The translations under genes and the position numbers were made by a program. 64,000 bases of DNA from an uncultured Bacteroidales bacterium (lineage in GTDB: Bacteria; Bacteroidota; Bacteroidia; Bacteroidales; UBA932), in the NCBI GenBank assembly GCA_944322715.1, contig CALUPT010000010.1, positions 61,116 through 125,115 of the forward strand, given 5' to 3'. How positions within the stretch are numbered: position 1 is the stretch's first letter; each line of letters begins with the position of its first letter. The notes below the pieces were generated by a model. It had not been told where the DNA came from and searched no databases. It saw only the letters and a list, made by a program, of their open reading frames with translations. This document shows, piece by piece, positions 1 through 8,877 of this stretch.

Positions 1-38
1 CTCAACCCTAATCTGAACAAATAATCGTATGACAGTGT

Positions 39-79
39 CTTCCTCACCGGAGAAACCATCTCCGATGGGGAAGTTTTTT
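39..79 (+). terminator. Rho-independent terminator of an upstream gene
   Basis: A stem of 14 positions with one mismatch (39-52 pairing 60-73, loop 53-59) is followed by six T residues at 74-79. It probably ends a transcript entering from the left, whose gene lies outside the window. The first 107 bases hold no other recognisable feature. Confidence 0.7.
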
Positions 80-107
80 GTAAATTGCAAACTGAATTTT
101 CTGCGTC

Positions 108-1337
108 ATGAAAAGATTTACCGGTTTTGTGGCATTCCTGATATGCCTTCTGTCATGTTCAGGGAATACTGTCTCTGAAAATGATTTTATCCGTGTGGAC
201 GGAAAGAACCTTGTGACCCCGGATGGGAACACTTTCCTTATCAAGGGAACCAATCTCGGCTGCTGGCTCAATCCTGAAGGCTATATGTTCGGATTCGGTC
301 TGGCAAGTTCTGCAAGACTCATAGACGAAATGTTCTGCGAACTCGTAGGCCCGGACAGGACGGCGGAATTCTGGAAACGCTTCAAGGACAACTACATAAC
401 CAAAGCAGACATAGAATTTATCGCTTCGTGCGGGGCCAATACCATACGTATCCCGTTCAATTACAGGCTGTTCACCGATGAGGACTATATGGGGCTGACA
501 GCCGGGCAGGATGGTTTCGAGAGAATAGATGCAGTCGTGGAATGGTGCAGGGAATACGGGCTCTATGTCATTCTGGACATGCACGATGCTCCGGGAGGAC
601 AGACAGGTGACAATATAGATGACAGTTACGGCTACCCGTGGCTTTTCGAGAGCGCAAAGAGCCAGGAACTGTTCTATGACATCTGGACAAGGATAGCGGA
701 GCATTACAGGAACGAGACGGTGATTCTCGGCTATGAACTTATGAACGAGCCGATCGCCCCTTATTTCGAGAATATGGATGAACTCAATGACAGATTCATT
801 CCGATATGCAGGGAGGCTGCGGCACGTATCCGGGAAGTGGATCCGAACCATATCATTATTCTCGGCGCACCGCAGTGGAATACCAATTTCAAGCCTGTGA
901 CGGACTGGACATTCGACAGCAATCTGATGCTCACCTGCCACCGCTATGGAGGAGAGGCCGGGCCGGATGGCATCAGGGATTACATTGAATTCAGGGACAG
1001 GACGGGGCTGCCCATGTATATGGGAGAGATAGGTCACAATACCTTTGAGTGGCAGGAGACATACAGCCGTACCATGCAGGAAAACAACATCGGATATACT
1101 TTCTGGCCGTACAAGAAGAGGGATATCGAGTGCATGAGGGCATTCGATGTGCCGGATAATTGGGATGACCTCATAGTGGCTTTCGCCCAGTCCGACAGGC
1201 AGGATTTTGCGAAGATCCGTCAGGCAAGACCGGATCAGGATGCCGCCTGGGAGGCAATGTGCAGGTTTACGGAAAATATACGGTTCGAGAACTGCCATAC
1301 CCTTGACGGATATGTGCAGTCGATGCTCCTGAAATAG
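108..1337 (+). CDS. Glycoside hydrolase family 5-like lipoprotein (cellulase/glucanase fold)
   Basis: Secreted TIM-barrel glycoside hydrolase of the clan GH-A, GH5 type, expected to cleave beta-linked polysaccharide or oligosaccharide at the cell envelope. The N-terminus is a lipoprotein signal with lipobox LLSC (Cys17). The motif LMNEP carries the likely acid/base Glu214, and MGEIG carries the likely nucleophile Glu307, the usual spacing of retaining GH-A enzymes. The length of 409 aa fits a single catalytic domain. The next gene starts 23 bp downstream, is also a glycosidase lipoprotein, and is probably in the same operon. The substrate cannot be told from sequence alone. Confidence 0.88.
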   Translation: MKRFTGFVAFLICLLSCSGNTVSENDFIRVDGKNLVTPDGNTFLIKGTNLGCWLNPEGYMFGFGLASSARLIDEMFCELVGPDRTAEFWKRFKDNYITKADIEFIASCGANTIRIPFNYRLFTDEDYMGLTAGQDGFERIDAVVEWCREYGLYVILDMHDAPGGQTGDNIDDSYGYPWLFESAKSQELFYDIWTRIAEHYRNETVILGYELMNEPIAPYFENMDELNDRFIPICREAAARIREVDPNHIIILGAPQWNTNFKPVTDWTFDSNLMLTCHRYGGEAGPDGIRDYIEFRDRTGLPMYMGEIGHNTFEWQETYSRTMQENNIGYTFWPYKKRDIECMRAFDVPDNWDDLIVAFAQSDRQDFAKIRQARPDQDAAWEAMCRFTENIRFENCHTLDGYVQSMLLK

Positions 1338-1360
1338 GGACAATTAATGTTTCATATATC

Positions 1361-3298
1361 ATGAAGACAGCTCTGTTTACCTTGTTCTTATGTGTTTTCT
1401 GCCTTTGCGGTTGCGGGCGGAAGGTGCACCGTGTCGAATTCGACGGGACAAAGGAAGTCTCCGGACAGAAAATAGCGTTGGAGGATATCAATCCCGACCT
1501 TCCGGAAGACTGGGATGGTTACGGCTTTGTGGTGCTTGAATACCGTATCAATACGGCGCAGCGTTTCCAGGTCGGTTTTACCACGGATGACGGCTACAAT
1601 GAACTTCGCGTCATGAGCTATGTCCCCAATGCCTGGAACAGGATAGCGATTCCTATGGAATACTTCACGCAGCCTCCGGCTCCTGCCGCAGACCTGGCTG
1701 CTACCAACAACCATGCGCGGTATACCGGATGGATCAATCTTGGAGGCAGAAGAGGGCCGATGCATGGCGTCGATTCCATAGGATTCAGGATGAGGAGGGC
1801 GATAGGAGATGCGGTACTTGAACTCAGGAATGTTACATTGAGCATGGAAGACCCGGGAGATGCCTACATGGGCAGGAAACCGGCTGTCGACATGTTCGGA
1901 CAGAGCAATCTTGTGGATTTTCCTGACAAGGTGCACTCTATAGAGGAGCTGGAAGCCGACTGGCGGGCAGAGGAGGCGGAAGAAACCGGCACCTCGGCCT
2001 ACAACTATTCCAGGTACGGAGGCTACAGACAGAGGCAGGTGGAAGGTACAGGTTTTTTCCGTGTTGAGAAGATAGATGGCAGATGGTGGTTTGTCGACCC
2101 GGATGGTTATCTTTTCCTTTCCGTAGGGGTAGACTGTGTGGACATATCCTGCGGCGGGACTATCCGTGATTATGACATGAGGCCGGAAATGTTTGCAGAG
2201 ATACCTCCGTATGACCTTCCGGAGAAGATGGGCTTCACTGACCGTCAGGGAAATTCACAGGCATCTTTCGGACTGTGGAATCTCTACAGACGGTACGGTG
2301 AAGACTATAGGGAGAAGGCTTTGGACATGGTTATCAGGAGGATGGACAAGTGGGGCCTCAATACCGTTGCCAACTGGTCCGGCGATATCGTGAAGGATTC
2401 CGGACGCAAGGCTTTCCTGCACCAGTTGTACGGGATGGGCCTTTCAGATGAACTTATGGGGCTGTGCGACATATATGCGCCGGATTTCCGGGAAAATCTT
2501 GAGAAATCGATCAGTTCCCAGACAGCACGTTACAAAGGCAATCCGTGGCTTATCGGCTATTTCATCGGCAACGAGCCGGCATGGCTGAACCAGGAGGAGA
2601 GACTGTGCGAACTGATACTGACGGGGAAAGACCGTCCGATCAAGTCCGCGCTGGAAAAATACCTCGGACGGAACGGCGATACCCCTGCCGTTCGCAGGAA
2701 GTTCGTATATGAGACTTTCGGCAGATACCTCGGTGTGACTGACAGCATAATCAGGAAATACGATCCTGACCATCTAAATCTCGGTATCCGCTTCGGGGAT
2801 CCGCTGACGCTTCCGGATGATGTCCTGAAACTCTGTGATGTGTTCGATGTATTCAGTTTCAACTGCTATGACCTTGTGCCGAGACCGGAAATGATGGACA
2901 GGGTGAAGGATCTCATAGACCGGCCGATGATCATAGGAGAATATCATTTCGGGACTGTGGACAGGGGATATGCCCAGTCCTTGTGGCAGGTGGAGAGCCA
3001 GGAGCAGAGGGGAGTGGCATACCGTTATTACACCGAGCATGCATACGCCCACCCATCTCTCATCGGAACAGGTTATTTCCAGTGGGCCGACCAGGACATA
3101 ACAGGACGGTTCGATGGCGAGAACTATAACTGCGGGCTTGTGGATGTGACGGACAGACCGTACAGGGAACAGGTGGAAGCGATGATGAAGACTGCCGCGG
3201 TTCTGTATGACATCCATTGCGGGAATGCCGTACCGTACGGTGAAATGCCGCGCAACTGCAGGGGACACGGGCTCATCCCTGACCTGTGGAATGAGTAG
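1361..3298 (+). CDS. Clan GH-A glycoside hydrolase lipoprotein, agarase-like
   Basis: A 645-aa secreted lipoprotein (lipobox LCGC, Cys18). Residues about 25-165 look like a beta-sandwich carbohydrate-binding or jelly-roll domain. From about 235 a TIM-barrel domain begins with WWFVDPDGYLFLSVG, typical of beta-agarase-like (GH50/GH86-type) proteins. FIGNEP (Glu405) and IIGEYHFG (Glu527) are the probable acid/base and nucleophile. It follows the GH5-like gene by 23 bp, so the two likely act on the same glycan, with the sulfatase at 5153 possibly helping. Family assignment within clan GH-A is by resemblance only. True agarase activity is not implied. Confidence 0.75.
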   Translation: MKTALFTLFLCVFCLCGCGRKVHRVEFDGTKEVSGQKIALEDINPDLPEDWDGYGFVVLEYRINTAQRFQVGFTTDDGYNELRVMSYVPNAWNRIAIPMEYFTQPPAPAADLAATNNHARYTGWINLGGRRGPMHGVDSIGFRMRRAIGDAVLELRNVTLSMEDPGDAYMGRKPAVDMFGQSNLVDFPDKVHSIEELEADWRAEEAEETGTSAYNYSRYGGYRQRQVEGTGFFRVEKIDGRWWFVDPDGYLFLSVGVDCVDISCGGTIRDYDMRPEMFAEIPPYDLPEKMGFTDRQGNSQASFGLWNLYRRYGEDYREKALDMVIRRMDKWGLNTVANWSGDIVKDSGRKAFLHQLYGMGLSDELMGLCDIYAPDFRENLEKSISSQTARYKGNPWLIGYFIGNEPAWLNQEERLCELILTGKDRPIKSALEKYLGRNGDTPAVRRKFVYETFGRYLGVTDSIIRKYDPDHLNLGIRFGDPLTLPDDVLKLCDVFDVFSFNCYDLVPRPEMMDRVKDLIDRPMIIGEYHFGTVDRGYAQSLWQVESQEQRGVAYRYYTEHAYAHPSLIGTGYFQWADQDITGRFDGENYNCGLVDVTDRPYREQVEAMMKTAAVLYDIHCGNAVPYGEMPRNCRGHGLIPDLWNE

Positions 3299-3353
3299 CC
3301 CGTTTCTTTTCAATTTTGAATAATTCCATTTAAGCGGACAATTTGTCATAAAT

Positions 3354-3385
3354 GCGGACAGATTGTCCGCCTGTCTTTTCCTTTT
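3354..3385 (+). terminator. Terminator after the glycosidase pair
   Basis: GCGGACA (3354-3360) and TGTCCGC (3364-3370) form a 7-bp stem with a 3-nt loop, followed by a T-rich run to 3385. A partial copy of the first arm lies at 3334-3340. The rest of the 280-base gap up to the Hsp20 gene is G+C-rich and shows no gene. Confidence 0.6.
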
Positions 3386-3580
3386 CTGCCAAAAAGTCCA
3401 TTCTGCACCCGTACAGAGGCGGTTTGTGGCATTGGTCTGCAATTTGACTGTATCTCCCGCGAAACCGGCAGGGTCCGGGGACGGAAACCCGAGGCCGAGG
3501 GTCGCAAGACCGGAAGCGGATAGCGGAAGTCCGGACGGCCGGCAGAGACAAAGACAATTTAAAAAATGGAGGATTATATT

Positions 3581-4024
3581 ATGGCACTTGTTAGAACACA
3601 GAATTGGTTACCGAGCATTTTCAATGACTTCTTTGATGACGAATGGCTTCCACGCACAACCCGCAGGGCAGGTGCACCGGCAGTGAACATCATCGAGAAT
3701 GAAAAAGACTACCGTATCGAGCTTGCAGCTCCGGGCATGAGCAAAGATGACCTGAAGGTATCCATCAACGAAGACAATGAACTTGTAATCGCTTTCGAGA
3801 AACAGAACGGAAACGAGAACAAGGATGAGAAGAAAGAGCAGAAAGGTACTTATCTGCGTCGCGAATTCTCATACACTTCATTCCGTCAGAGCTTCACTCT
3901 TCCGGATGATGTGGACAGGGAGGGCATAGCAGCCACTATGGAGCATGGAGTCCTGACTGTGGAACTCCCTAAGAAGGATACGACCAAGGAGACTCCTGCA
4001 AGCAGGCAGATTGAAATCAGGTAA
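3581..4024 (+). CDS. Small heat shock protein, Hsp20/alpha-crystallin family
   Basis: Cytoplasmic holdase chaperone of 147 aa. The alpha-crystallin domain spans about residues 25-130, with the motifs ELAAPGMSKDDLKVSI, YLRREFSY and a final GVLTVELPK strand, which closes the domain in this family. An upstream in-frame ATG exists at 3566, but a GGAGG at 3568-3572 sits 8 nt before the ATG at 3581. The start is therefore placed at MALVRTQNW, where the amphipathic N-terminal arm usual for Bacteroidetes Hsp20 begins. The gene is monocistronic: a strong terminator follows at 4100. A visible Shine-Dalgarno sequence is uncommon in this window. Confidence 0.95.
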   Translation: MALVRTQNWLPSIFNDFFDDEWLPRTTRRAGAPAVNIIENEKDYRIELAAPGMSKDDLKVSINEDNELVIAFEKQNGNENKDEKKEQKGTYLRREFSYTSFRQSFTLPDDVDREGIAATMEHGVLTVELPKKDTTKETPASRQIEIR

Positions 4025-4099
4025 CTCTTGCTATTCTGATTTACAATAAATACGCATCTTCGGACAGATGAGCATCATTACTGATCAATATAGCAAGCG

Positions 4100-4146
4100 G
4101 GCTCCGGAGAGTGTCGGAAGACATTCTCCGGAGCCTTTGTCTTTTT
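4100..4146 (+). terminator. Strong terminator of the hsp20 transcript
   Basis: A 15-bp stem with one G-T wobble (4100-4114 with 4121-4135; loop CGGAAG) is followed by TTTGTCTTTTT. It lies inside the 5' part of the longest open frame of the next gene. This argues that the frame's first ATG (4068) is not the real start. Confidence 0.85.
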
Positions 4147-4193
4147 ACGCCTCTCCGCTCCCGGAGACCTGCAGTTCCGTGACGGCAAAGGAG

Positions 4194-4865
4194 ATGGAAG
4201 CACCTGTAGAGAAGCATCCCTGGCTGCCGTTCATTCCTGATGGGGCCAAGGTTCTGGTTCTCGGAAGTTTTCCTCCGAAAAGGATCCGCTGGTCGATGGA
4301 CTTTTTCTATCCGAACTTCAACAATGACTTCTGGCGGATCATCGGACTCGTCTTCTTCGGGGACAAGGACCGTTTCATCGCGAAGTGCGGTGTCCCGGGC
4401 TCAGGAGACGTGGCGCAACCTGTGAAACGGTTCGACAAGGATGGAATCATACGGTTCTGTTCGGAAAGAGGCCTGGCCCTGTATGACACTGCATACGAAG
4501 TCAGACGCATGAAAGACAACGCCTCGGACAGGTTTCTGGAGATTGTCGCTCCTGTAGACATCAGGAAACTGCTGCACGTCATGCCGGAATGCAGGGCCGT
4601 TGTGACGACCGGGGAAAAGGCTGGCGAGGCCGTAGCGGCGCAGTTGGGTTGTCGGATACCGAAGCCAGGATGCCATACCGATGTGGTGCTCCCATCCGAT
4701 GGACAGAGGGCGTGTCCCCCTGATGAGGGCAGGATGATAAGATTCTTCCGGCTCCCGTCTTCTTCCCGTGCCTATCCGCTGTCTCTTGAGAGGAAAGCCG
4801 AGGCCTATTCCGTCCTCGAGACGCTGCTGGATACCGGATATGCGGAGCATTCCGAAAAGAAATGA
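4194..4865 (+). CDS. Uracil-DNA glycosylase superfamily protein
   Basis: Probable DNA repair glycosylase of the UDG superfamily. The family signature is visible as LVLGSFPPKR, where the Gly-Ser-x-Pro-Pro loop corresponds to the catalytic water-activating motif region, followed by the aromatic stretch MDFFYPNFNNDFW and a later TTGEKAGEAV. The open frame can be extended to 4068, but that extension runs through the hsp20 terminator. The start is therefore placed at 4194 (MEAPVEKHPW, 223 aa), just before the conserved PWLPFIP segment. No clear promoter is visible between the terminator and this ATG. The lesion specificity (uracil, hypoxanthine or mismatch) is not determinable here. Confidence 0.72.
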   Translation: MEAPVEKHPWLPFIPDGAKVLVLGSFPPKRIRWSMDFFYPNFNNDFWRIIGLVFFGDKDRFIAKCGVPGSGDVAQPVKRFDKDGIIRFCSERGLALYDTAYEVRRMKDNASDRFLEIVAPVDIRKLLHVMPECRAVVTTGEKAGEAVAAQLGCRIPKPGCHTDVVLPSDGQRACPPDEGRMIRFFRLPSSSRAYPLSLERKAEAYSVLETLLDTGYAEHSEKK

Positions 4866-4883
4866 AAAGAAGAGGGATTATCT

Positions 4884-4914
4884 ATTGCAGAACGGAAAAT
4901 TTTTTCTACCTTTG
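4884..4914 (+). promoter_or_regulatory. Bacteroidetes-type promoter of tRNA-His
   Basis: ATTG at 4884-4887, 19 bases, then TACCTTTG at 4907-4914. This is the -33/-7 pattern of the Bacteroidetes primary sigma factor, placed 17 bases before the mature tRNA. Confidence 0.8.
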
Positions 4915-4931
4915 CAGTCCAAAATAAATAT

Positions 4932-5006
4932 GGTGCCAATAGTTCAGTTGGTTAGAATGTCGGATTGTGGTTCCGAAGGTCGTGGGTTCGAGCCCCACCT
5001 GGCACC
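4932..5006 (+). tRNA. tRNA-His (anticodon GTG)
   Basis: A complete cloverleaf can be drawn. The anticodon arm TCGGA-TTGTGGT-TCCGA gives anticodon GTG, and the T arm is GTGGG-TTCGAGC-CCCAC. The 5' end has the extra G expected at position -1 of tRNA-His, opposite a C discriminator. CCA is not encoded. A promoter precedes it and a hairpin terminator follows, so it is an independent unit. Confidence 0.95.
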
Positions 5007-5013
5007 CCTCAGA

Positions 5014-5042
5014 AGTTCCGGAAATTTTCCGGGACTTTTTTT
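5014..5042 (+). terminator. tRNA-His terminator
   Basis: An 8-bp stem (5014-5021 with 5029-5036, one G-T pair, loop AAATTTT) is followed directly by a run of T residues ending near 5042. Confidence 0.85.
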
Positions 5043-5052
5043 GTCATTACAC

Positions 5053-5082
5053 TTGTGTATTACCTGAATTTGGGTAAATTTG
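5053..5082 (+). promoter_or_regulatory. Promoter of the sulfatase gene
   Basis: TTG at 5053-5055, a 19-base spacer and TAAATTTG at 5075-5082 match the Bacteroidetes promoter pattern, about 70 bases before the chosen sulfatase start. Confidence 0.65.
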
Positions 5083-5152
5083 TACGGATAGCTTCAACGG
5101 GATGATCGGCCCGGCTGTCTGGAGCTGTCTGATGCTCAACTGCACTGACACT

Positions 5153-6697
5153 ATGAAAACCGTAAATTTACTGAAAACTGTCCCTTTGACAGGGGTAGCC
5201 CTGCTGGCTGGATGTTCAGGGAGTCCTCAAAAGCCTCAAAAACCGAATGTGATAATCATTTATGCGGATGACATTGGATATGGTGACCTGAGCTGTAACG
5301 GCACGGCTGCGGTAAGCACTCCTAATGTGGATTCTCTGGCTGAGCACGGAATCCGGTTCACGAACTCGCATACGACTTCTTCTGTCAGTACTCCCTCCCG
5401 TTACGGACTTCTGACGGGACAGTATCCGTGGCGAAAGGCGGGCACTGGCATTGCCACCGGAGATGCGGGAATGATTATCCGTCCGGAGCAATATACCCTG
5501 GCTGACATGTTCAGGGAAGCCGGCTATGCCACAGGGGCCGTCGGCAAATGGCATCTCGGTCTCGGAGACAAGGCGGGGACACAGGACTGGAACGGGACAG
5601 TCTCTCCTGCCCTGGCTGACATAGGCTTTGAATATTCATATATAATGGCGGCGACCGGTGACCGTGTGCCGTGCGTCTTTATCGAAGACGGCAAAGTGGT
5701 CAATCTGGATCCGTCGGACCCTATTCAAGTGAGCTACGCGACACCTTTTGCCGGAGAGCCGCTTGCCAGGGATCATCCTGAGCTCCTGCGTATCCATCCG
5801 TCCCAGGGGCATGACCAGGCCATCATCAACGGAATTCCGCGTATCGGCTATATGAAAGGGGGCAAGTCTGCCTTATGGAGGGACGAGGACATAGCTGACA
5901 GCATCACGGTGCATGCCCTGGATTTCATTGCAGAGCACAAGGACGAGCCGTTCTTCCTTTATCTCGGGACAAATGACATCCATGTGCCCCGTGTGCCGCA
6001 TGAGAGGTTCGCAGGGAAGAGCGGGCTCGGGCCGAGGGGTGATGCGCTTCTTTCTTTCGACGAGACTGTCGGAAGGGTGATGAAATGTCTGGAGGAGTTG
6101 GGTATAGATGACAATACCGTGGTGATTCTCAGCAGTGACAACGGGCCTGTCGTTGATGACGGATATCAGGATCAGGCGTGGGAACTTCTTGGTGATCACA
6201 GGCCGTGGGCCGATTTCAGGGGAGGTAAATACAGCGCGTTCGAGGCCGGGACAAGAGTGCCGATGATAGTCAGCTGGGGAGACCGTTTCAACGGGACTGT
6301 CTCGGATGCGCTTTTCTCGCATATAGACTTTTTCGCTTCGCTTGCAGCCCTCATTGGTGCCGGTATTCCGGACGATGCGGCTCCTGACAGCAGAAATGCC
6401 ATTGATGTCCTGACGGGAAAGGATCTGACCGGAAGGGATTACGTGATAGAGCAGAATGTAAATTCGACCCTGTCCGTGATGGATTCGGAAGGCTGGAAAT
6501 ACATAGAGCCGTCAGATGCCCCTGCCATTGAATTCTATACTGGAATGGAACTCGGCAACAGTCCGGATGGGCAGTTGTACAATGTCTCGGATGCGAAATA
6601 TGAGAAGGACAACCTTATAAGGGAGTTCCCGGCAAAGGCTGCGGAACTGAAAAAGGTATTGGAAACGGAGACGGCCAAAGGGAAGGCCGCCAAATAA
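5153..6697 (+). CDS. Sulfatase lipoprotein, family S1, serine-type active site
   Basis: Type I sulfatase of 514 aa removing sulfate esters from glycans, anchored as a lipoprotein (LLAGC, Cys21). The metal-binding start of the domain is PNVIIIYADDIGYGD (Asp39/Asp40). The active-site motif is S-T-P-S-R at residues 79-83, followed by YGLLTGQ. The residue to be converted to formylglycine is thus Ser79, which in anaerobes requires a radical-SAM maturase (anSME). None is present in this window. KWHLG and the C-terminal DNGP segment also fit the family. The longer frame from 5102 lacks a sensible signal peptide, so the ATG at 5153 is used. It could serve the two upstream glycosidases on a sulfated polysaccharide. 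Confidence 0.92.
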   Translation: MKTVNLLKTVPLTGVALLAGCSGSPQKPQKPNVIIIYADDIGYGDLSCNGTAAVSTPNVDSLAEHGIRFTNSHTTSSVSTPSRYGLLTGQYPWRKAGTGIATGDAGMIIRPEQYTLADMFREAGYATGAVGKWHLGLGDKAGTQDWNGTVSPALADIGFEYSYIMAATGDRVPCVFIEDGKVVNLDPSDPIQVSYATPFAGEPLARDHPELLRIHPSQGHDQAIINGIPRIGYMKGGKSALWRDEDIADSITVHALDFIAEHKDEPFFLYLGTNDIHVPRVPHERFAGKSGLGPRGDALLSFDETVGRVMKCLEELGIDDNTVVILSSDNGPVVDDGYQDQAWELLGDHRPWADFRGGKYSAFEAGTRVPMIVSWGDRFNGTVSDALFSHIDFFASLAALIGAGIPDDAAPDSRNAIDVLTGKDLTGRDYVIEQNVNSTLSVMDSEGWKYIEPSDAPAIEFYTGMELGNSPDGQLYNVSDAKYEKDNLIREFPAKAAELKKVLETETAKGKAAK

Positions 6698-6734
6698 TGC
6701 GGCCGGTGCCGGGACTTCATGTCCTGGATGCGCG

Positions 6735-7352
6735 TCACAGCTGTCTGATGAACCGTGCCGGGTTGCCCGCCCAAAGCTGGCCGTCCGGCACATTGCCTGT
6801 TACGACCGAGCCGGCGCCAATGACCGAATTGCGTCCGATGACAGTCCCTTTGAGGATGATGCTTGCCGCTCCTATGAACGCGTTCTCCCTGATGATTATC
6901 GGAGCAGTCCCGGCACCGGACCTGTCCGTATCGGGCGACTGCCGCCGCATGGGATCCAGACTGTGGAAATCGGTATCCATTATGTAGCATCCTCCGCCTA
7001 TCTTGACATTGTCTTCGATAGTGATGCTGTCGGCAGCGACAATGAAGCTGCTGCTGATTCCCACATTGTCCCTGATGGTGAGTCCGGCGCCTTCTCCGAC
7101 CCATATCGCGCATCTCTGTACGCTTAAGGCATTGCCGTAGAAACGGTTGTTGAGCCTGAACCCTTTGCCGATGGTTACGCGGGCTCCCTTGCGGACTGTC
7201 AGATGCGGCAGTCCCACGCTCCTGAAGGAATAGTGATGCACCCCGTATATCCTGAACAGCATCTTCAATATCAGGCAGTCCATCATGATGCAGAATGCGC
7301 CGAAAGCTCTGTATATCTGTCTTGTCATCACTTCTTTATATTGAATCTTCAT
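6735..7352 (-). CDS. Acyltransferase with left-handed beta-helix (hexapeptide repeats)
   Basis: A 205-aa LbH-fold transferase resembling the WcaF/maltose-O-acetyltransferase group. Hexapeptide turns are visible from about residue 55 (ARVTIGKGF, GLTIRDNVGI, ITIEDNVKIGGGC) to the end (NSVIGAGSVVTGNVP). TDFHSLD carries the probable catalytic histidine, and GNPARFI is the usual family ending. It likely acetylates a sugar during polysaccharide or glycolipid synthesis in the cytoplasm. The start overlaps the end of the upstream glycosyltransferase by 17 bp, which suggests translational coupling. Confidence 0.88.
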   Translation of the reverse strand: MKIQYKEVMTRQIYRAFGAFCIMMDCLILKMLFRIYGVHHYSFRSVGLPHLTVRKGARVTIGKGFRLNNRFYGNALSVQRCAIWVGEGAGLTIRDNVGISSSFIVAADSITIEDNVKIGGGCYIMDTDFHSLDPMRRQSPDTDRSGAGTAPIIIRENAFIGAASIILKGTVIGRNSVIGAGSVVTGNVPDGQLWAGNPARFIRQL

Positions 7353-8685
7353 TCTTTTCCGTACCTTCCGGGACGGCCCTTTCCTGATTTCCCGTCATGC
7401 CGATGATCTCCGTGTACGTGTCTGTCAGCTGTTTCCGTATCCTTTCCGGGTCGTGGTGTATCAGTGCGGCTATACGGGAGCCTTCTCCCGATATTATGCC
7501 TTCAGGGGAGGCGGCCAGCCTGATAATGGCCCTGGCATATTCTGCCGGGGATGTGTCGGACACGAGAAATGCTGAAATGCCGTTGTTGGCAACGGTCGCC
7601 GTCCCGCCGACATTTGTGGCAATGGCGGGCAACCCGAGCAGCAGGGCTTCGCACAGACTGTTGGGACTGTTTTCTATATGGCTGACCTGACAGTATATGT
7701 CCGACCGGGACAGCTCCCTGACGATGGAGCCTGCATCCATTTTTCCGCAGAACCTGATATTCAGATTGGATGAATGCAGTCCGGTCGCCTTTTCGGATAT
7801 CGATACTGTTTCCGATTTCTGCGTGTATCCTATTACGGTCCAGATGTAGTCCGTATCTTTTCTTTTCAGCTCTGCGGCTACCTTGAGAAGCAGTTCATAA
7901 CCTTTGTAGAGGCCTTCCGAGAATGTGGAGATAAGTCTTACCGGTCTCTTTCCAGCATCGTTGTCTTCCCTTGCCTTTCCCCTGTAGAATTCAGGCCTCA
8001 TTATTTCCCCGACATGGAAATATATTCTTTCCGGATTGAATCCGGCTGTCATTGCCCTGTCCCAGTCTGTCCTGCCGATTATGAATTTCGTTTCTGAAAG
8101 TATCACGGCTTCGTCTGCCGCCTGGTGCTGCAGTTGCCGGTACCTTCTCATCACGGACTGTTTGCGGAGCATGGCGCCGATACTTCCGTATTTCACAGCC
8201 TTCTCTTCAGGGATGCCGGCGAAATATTTCCTTACGATTTCCTGCATTATCCCCTGAATGGAGATGACGATGGGAATTTTTCTGCCGCCGACGGCTATGC
8301 AGCCATCTTTTCCGTGCATCTCTCTGTATATCAGACCGAAACATTTTTCGGTCCCGTGTATGTGCACTATATCCGGGCTGCTGTCCCGGATGATTTTTCC
8401 CAGCCTTTTGAGAATGAGCCTGTCCTGGCGGTCCCAGGACATGAAAAGACGTTTAATCCGGAACAGTATCCTGCTTCCGGAACAGAAAGGGGCTATAGGA
8501 TGGTATCTGACCCCCCTGTAGGTAAAGTCATCCTGCCTGCGTCCGTTCGACAGGAAAGCTATTTCCAGTTCCACATCGTCCCGGACCTCCTTTTCCAGGG
8601 CGGACAGCCATCCCCCTGTCTCCATCTGCCTGCCTGTCATCTCCGCGCTGGAGCAGGAATTATTTGTCACCCACAGTACTTTCAT
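7336..8685 (-). CDS. Glycosyltransferase family 4 protein
   Basis: A 449-aa GT-B-fold glycosyltransferase. The N-terminal Rossmann domain holds DIVHIHGTEKC. The C-terminal GT4 domain contains RLISTFSEGLYKGYELLL, a nucleotide-sugar-binding part, and the motif ENSPNSLCEALLLGLPAIATNVGG (E-x7-E type). A TATCTTTG box on this strand (8698-8691) lies so close to the ATG that the message would be almost leaderless, unless a downstream start is used. It forms a two-gene unit with the acyltransferase. No other polysaccharide genes adjoin, so the product glycan is unknown. Confidence 0.88.
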   Translation of the reverse strand: MKVLWVTNNSCSSAEMTGRQMETGGWLSALEKEVRDDVELEIAFLSNGRRQDDFTYRGVRYHPIAPFCSGSRILFRIKRLFMSWDRQDRLILKRLGKIIRDSSPDIVHIHGTEKCFGLIYREMHGKDGCIAVGGRKIPIVISIQGIMQEIVRKYFAGIPEEKAVKYGSIGAMLRKQSVMRRYRQLQHQAADEAVILSETKFIIGRTDWDRAMTAGFNPERIYFHVGEIMRPEFYRGKAREDNDAGKRPVRLISTFSEGLYKGYELLLKVAAELKRKDTDYIWTVIGYTQKSETVSISEKATGLHSSNLNIRFCGKMDAGSIVRELSRSDIYCQVSHIENSPNSLCEALLLGLPAIATNVGGTATVANNGISAFLVSDTSPAEYARAIIRLAASPEGIISGEGSRIAALIHHDPERIRKQLTDTYTEIIGMTGNQERAVPEGTEKNEDSI

Positions 8686-8706
8686 TCCTGCAAAGATAGC
8701 GAAATT

Positions 8707-8868
8707 TCAAAAGCATCGCCGGCGGCAGGGACATAATTTACACTCATTTATGTGTTTTATGTCTTTTTTTGCCGGTCGGCGGTTCTGTCTGTGAAATTCA
8801 ACGGCCGCGTATATTATGCCTGTGATGCCGGGCACGGCAAGTATGGCAAACAGATAAATCAGTTCCAT
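8707..8868 (-). CDS. Tiny single-span membrane protein, paralogue 1
   Basis: A 53-aa frame starting MELIYLFAILAV. One hydrophobic helix spans residues 3-22, followed by the basic tail AAVEFHRQNRRP. It begins 9 bp after the yoeB stop codon. The first 38 residues are nearly identical to the 36-aa protein encoded at 9811-9921. The cysteine-rich ending (CKLCPCRRRC) has no counterpart there and probably reflects loss of the original stop codon. DNA identity between the two copies runs over about 100 bp. Function unknown; a topology like that of small membrane-acting peptides is all that can be seen. Confidence 0.6.
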   Translation of the reverse strand: MELIYLFAILAVPGITGIIYAAVEFHRQNRRPAKKDIKHINECKLCPCRRRCF

Positions 8869-8877
8869 AATTTGGGA

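Noticed and set aside
159..1343. Long open frame on the minus strand opposite the GH5-like gene (394 codons)
   Set aside because: It has no recognisable domain, and the plus-strand protein has a full set of GH motifs. It is a shadow frame caused by codon bias.
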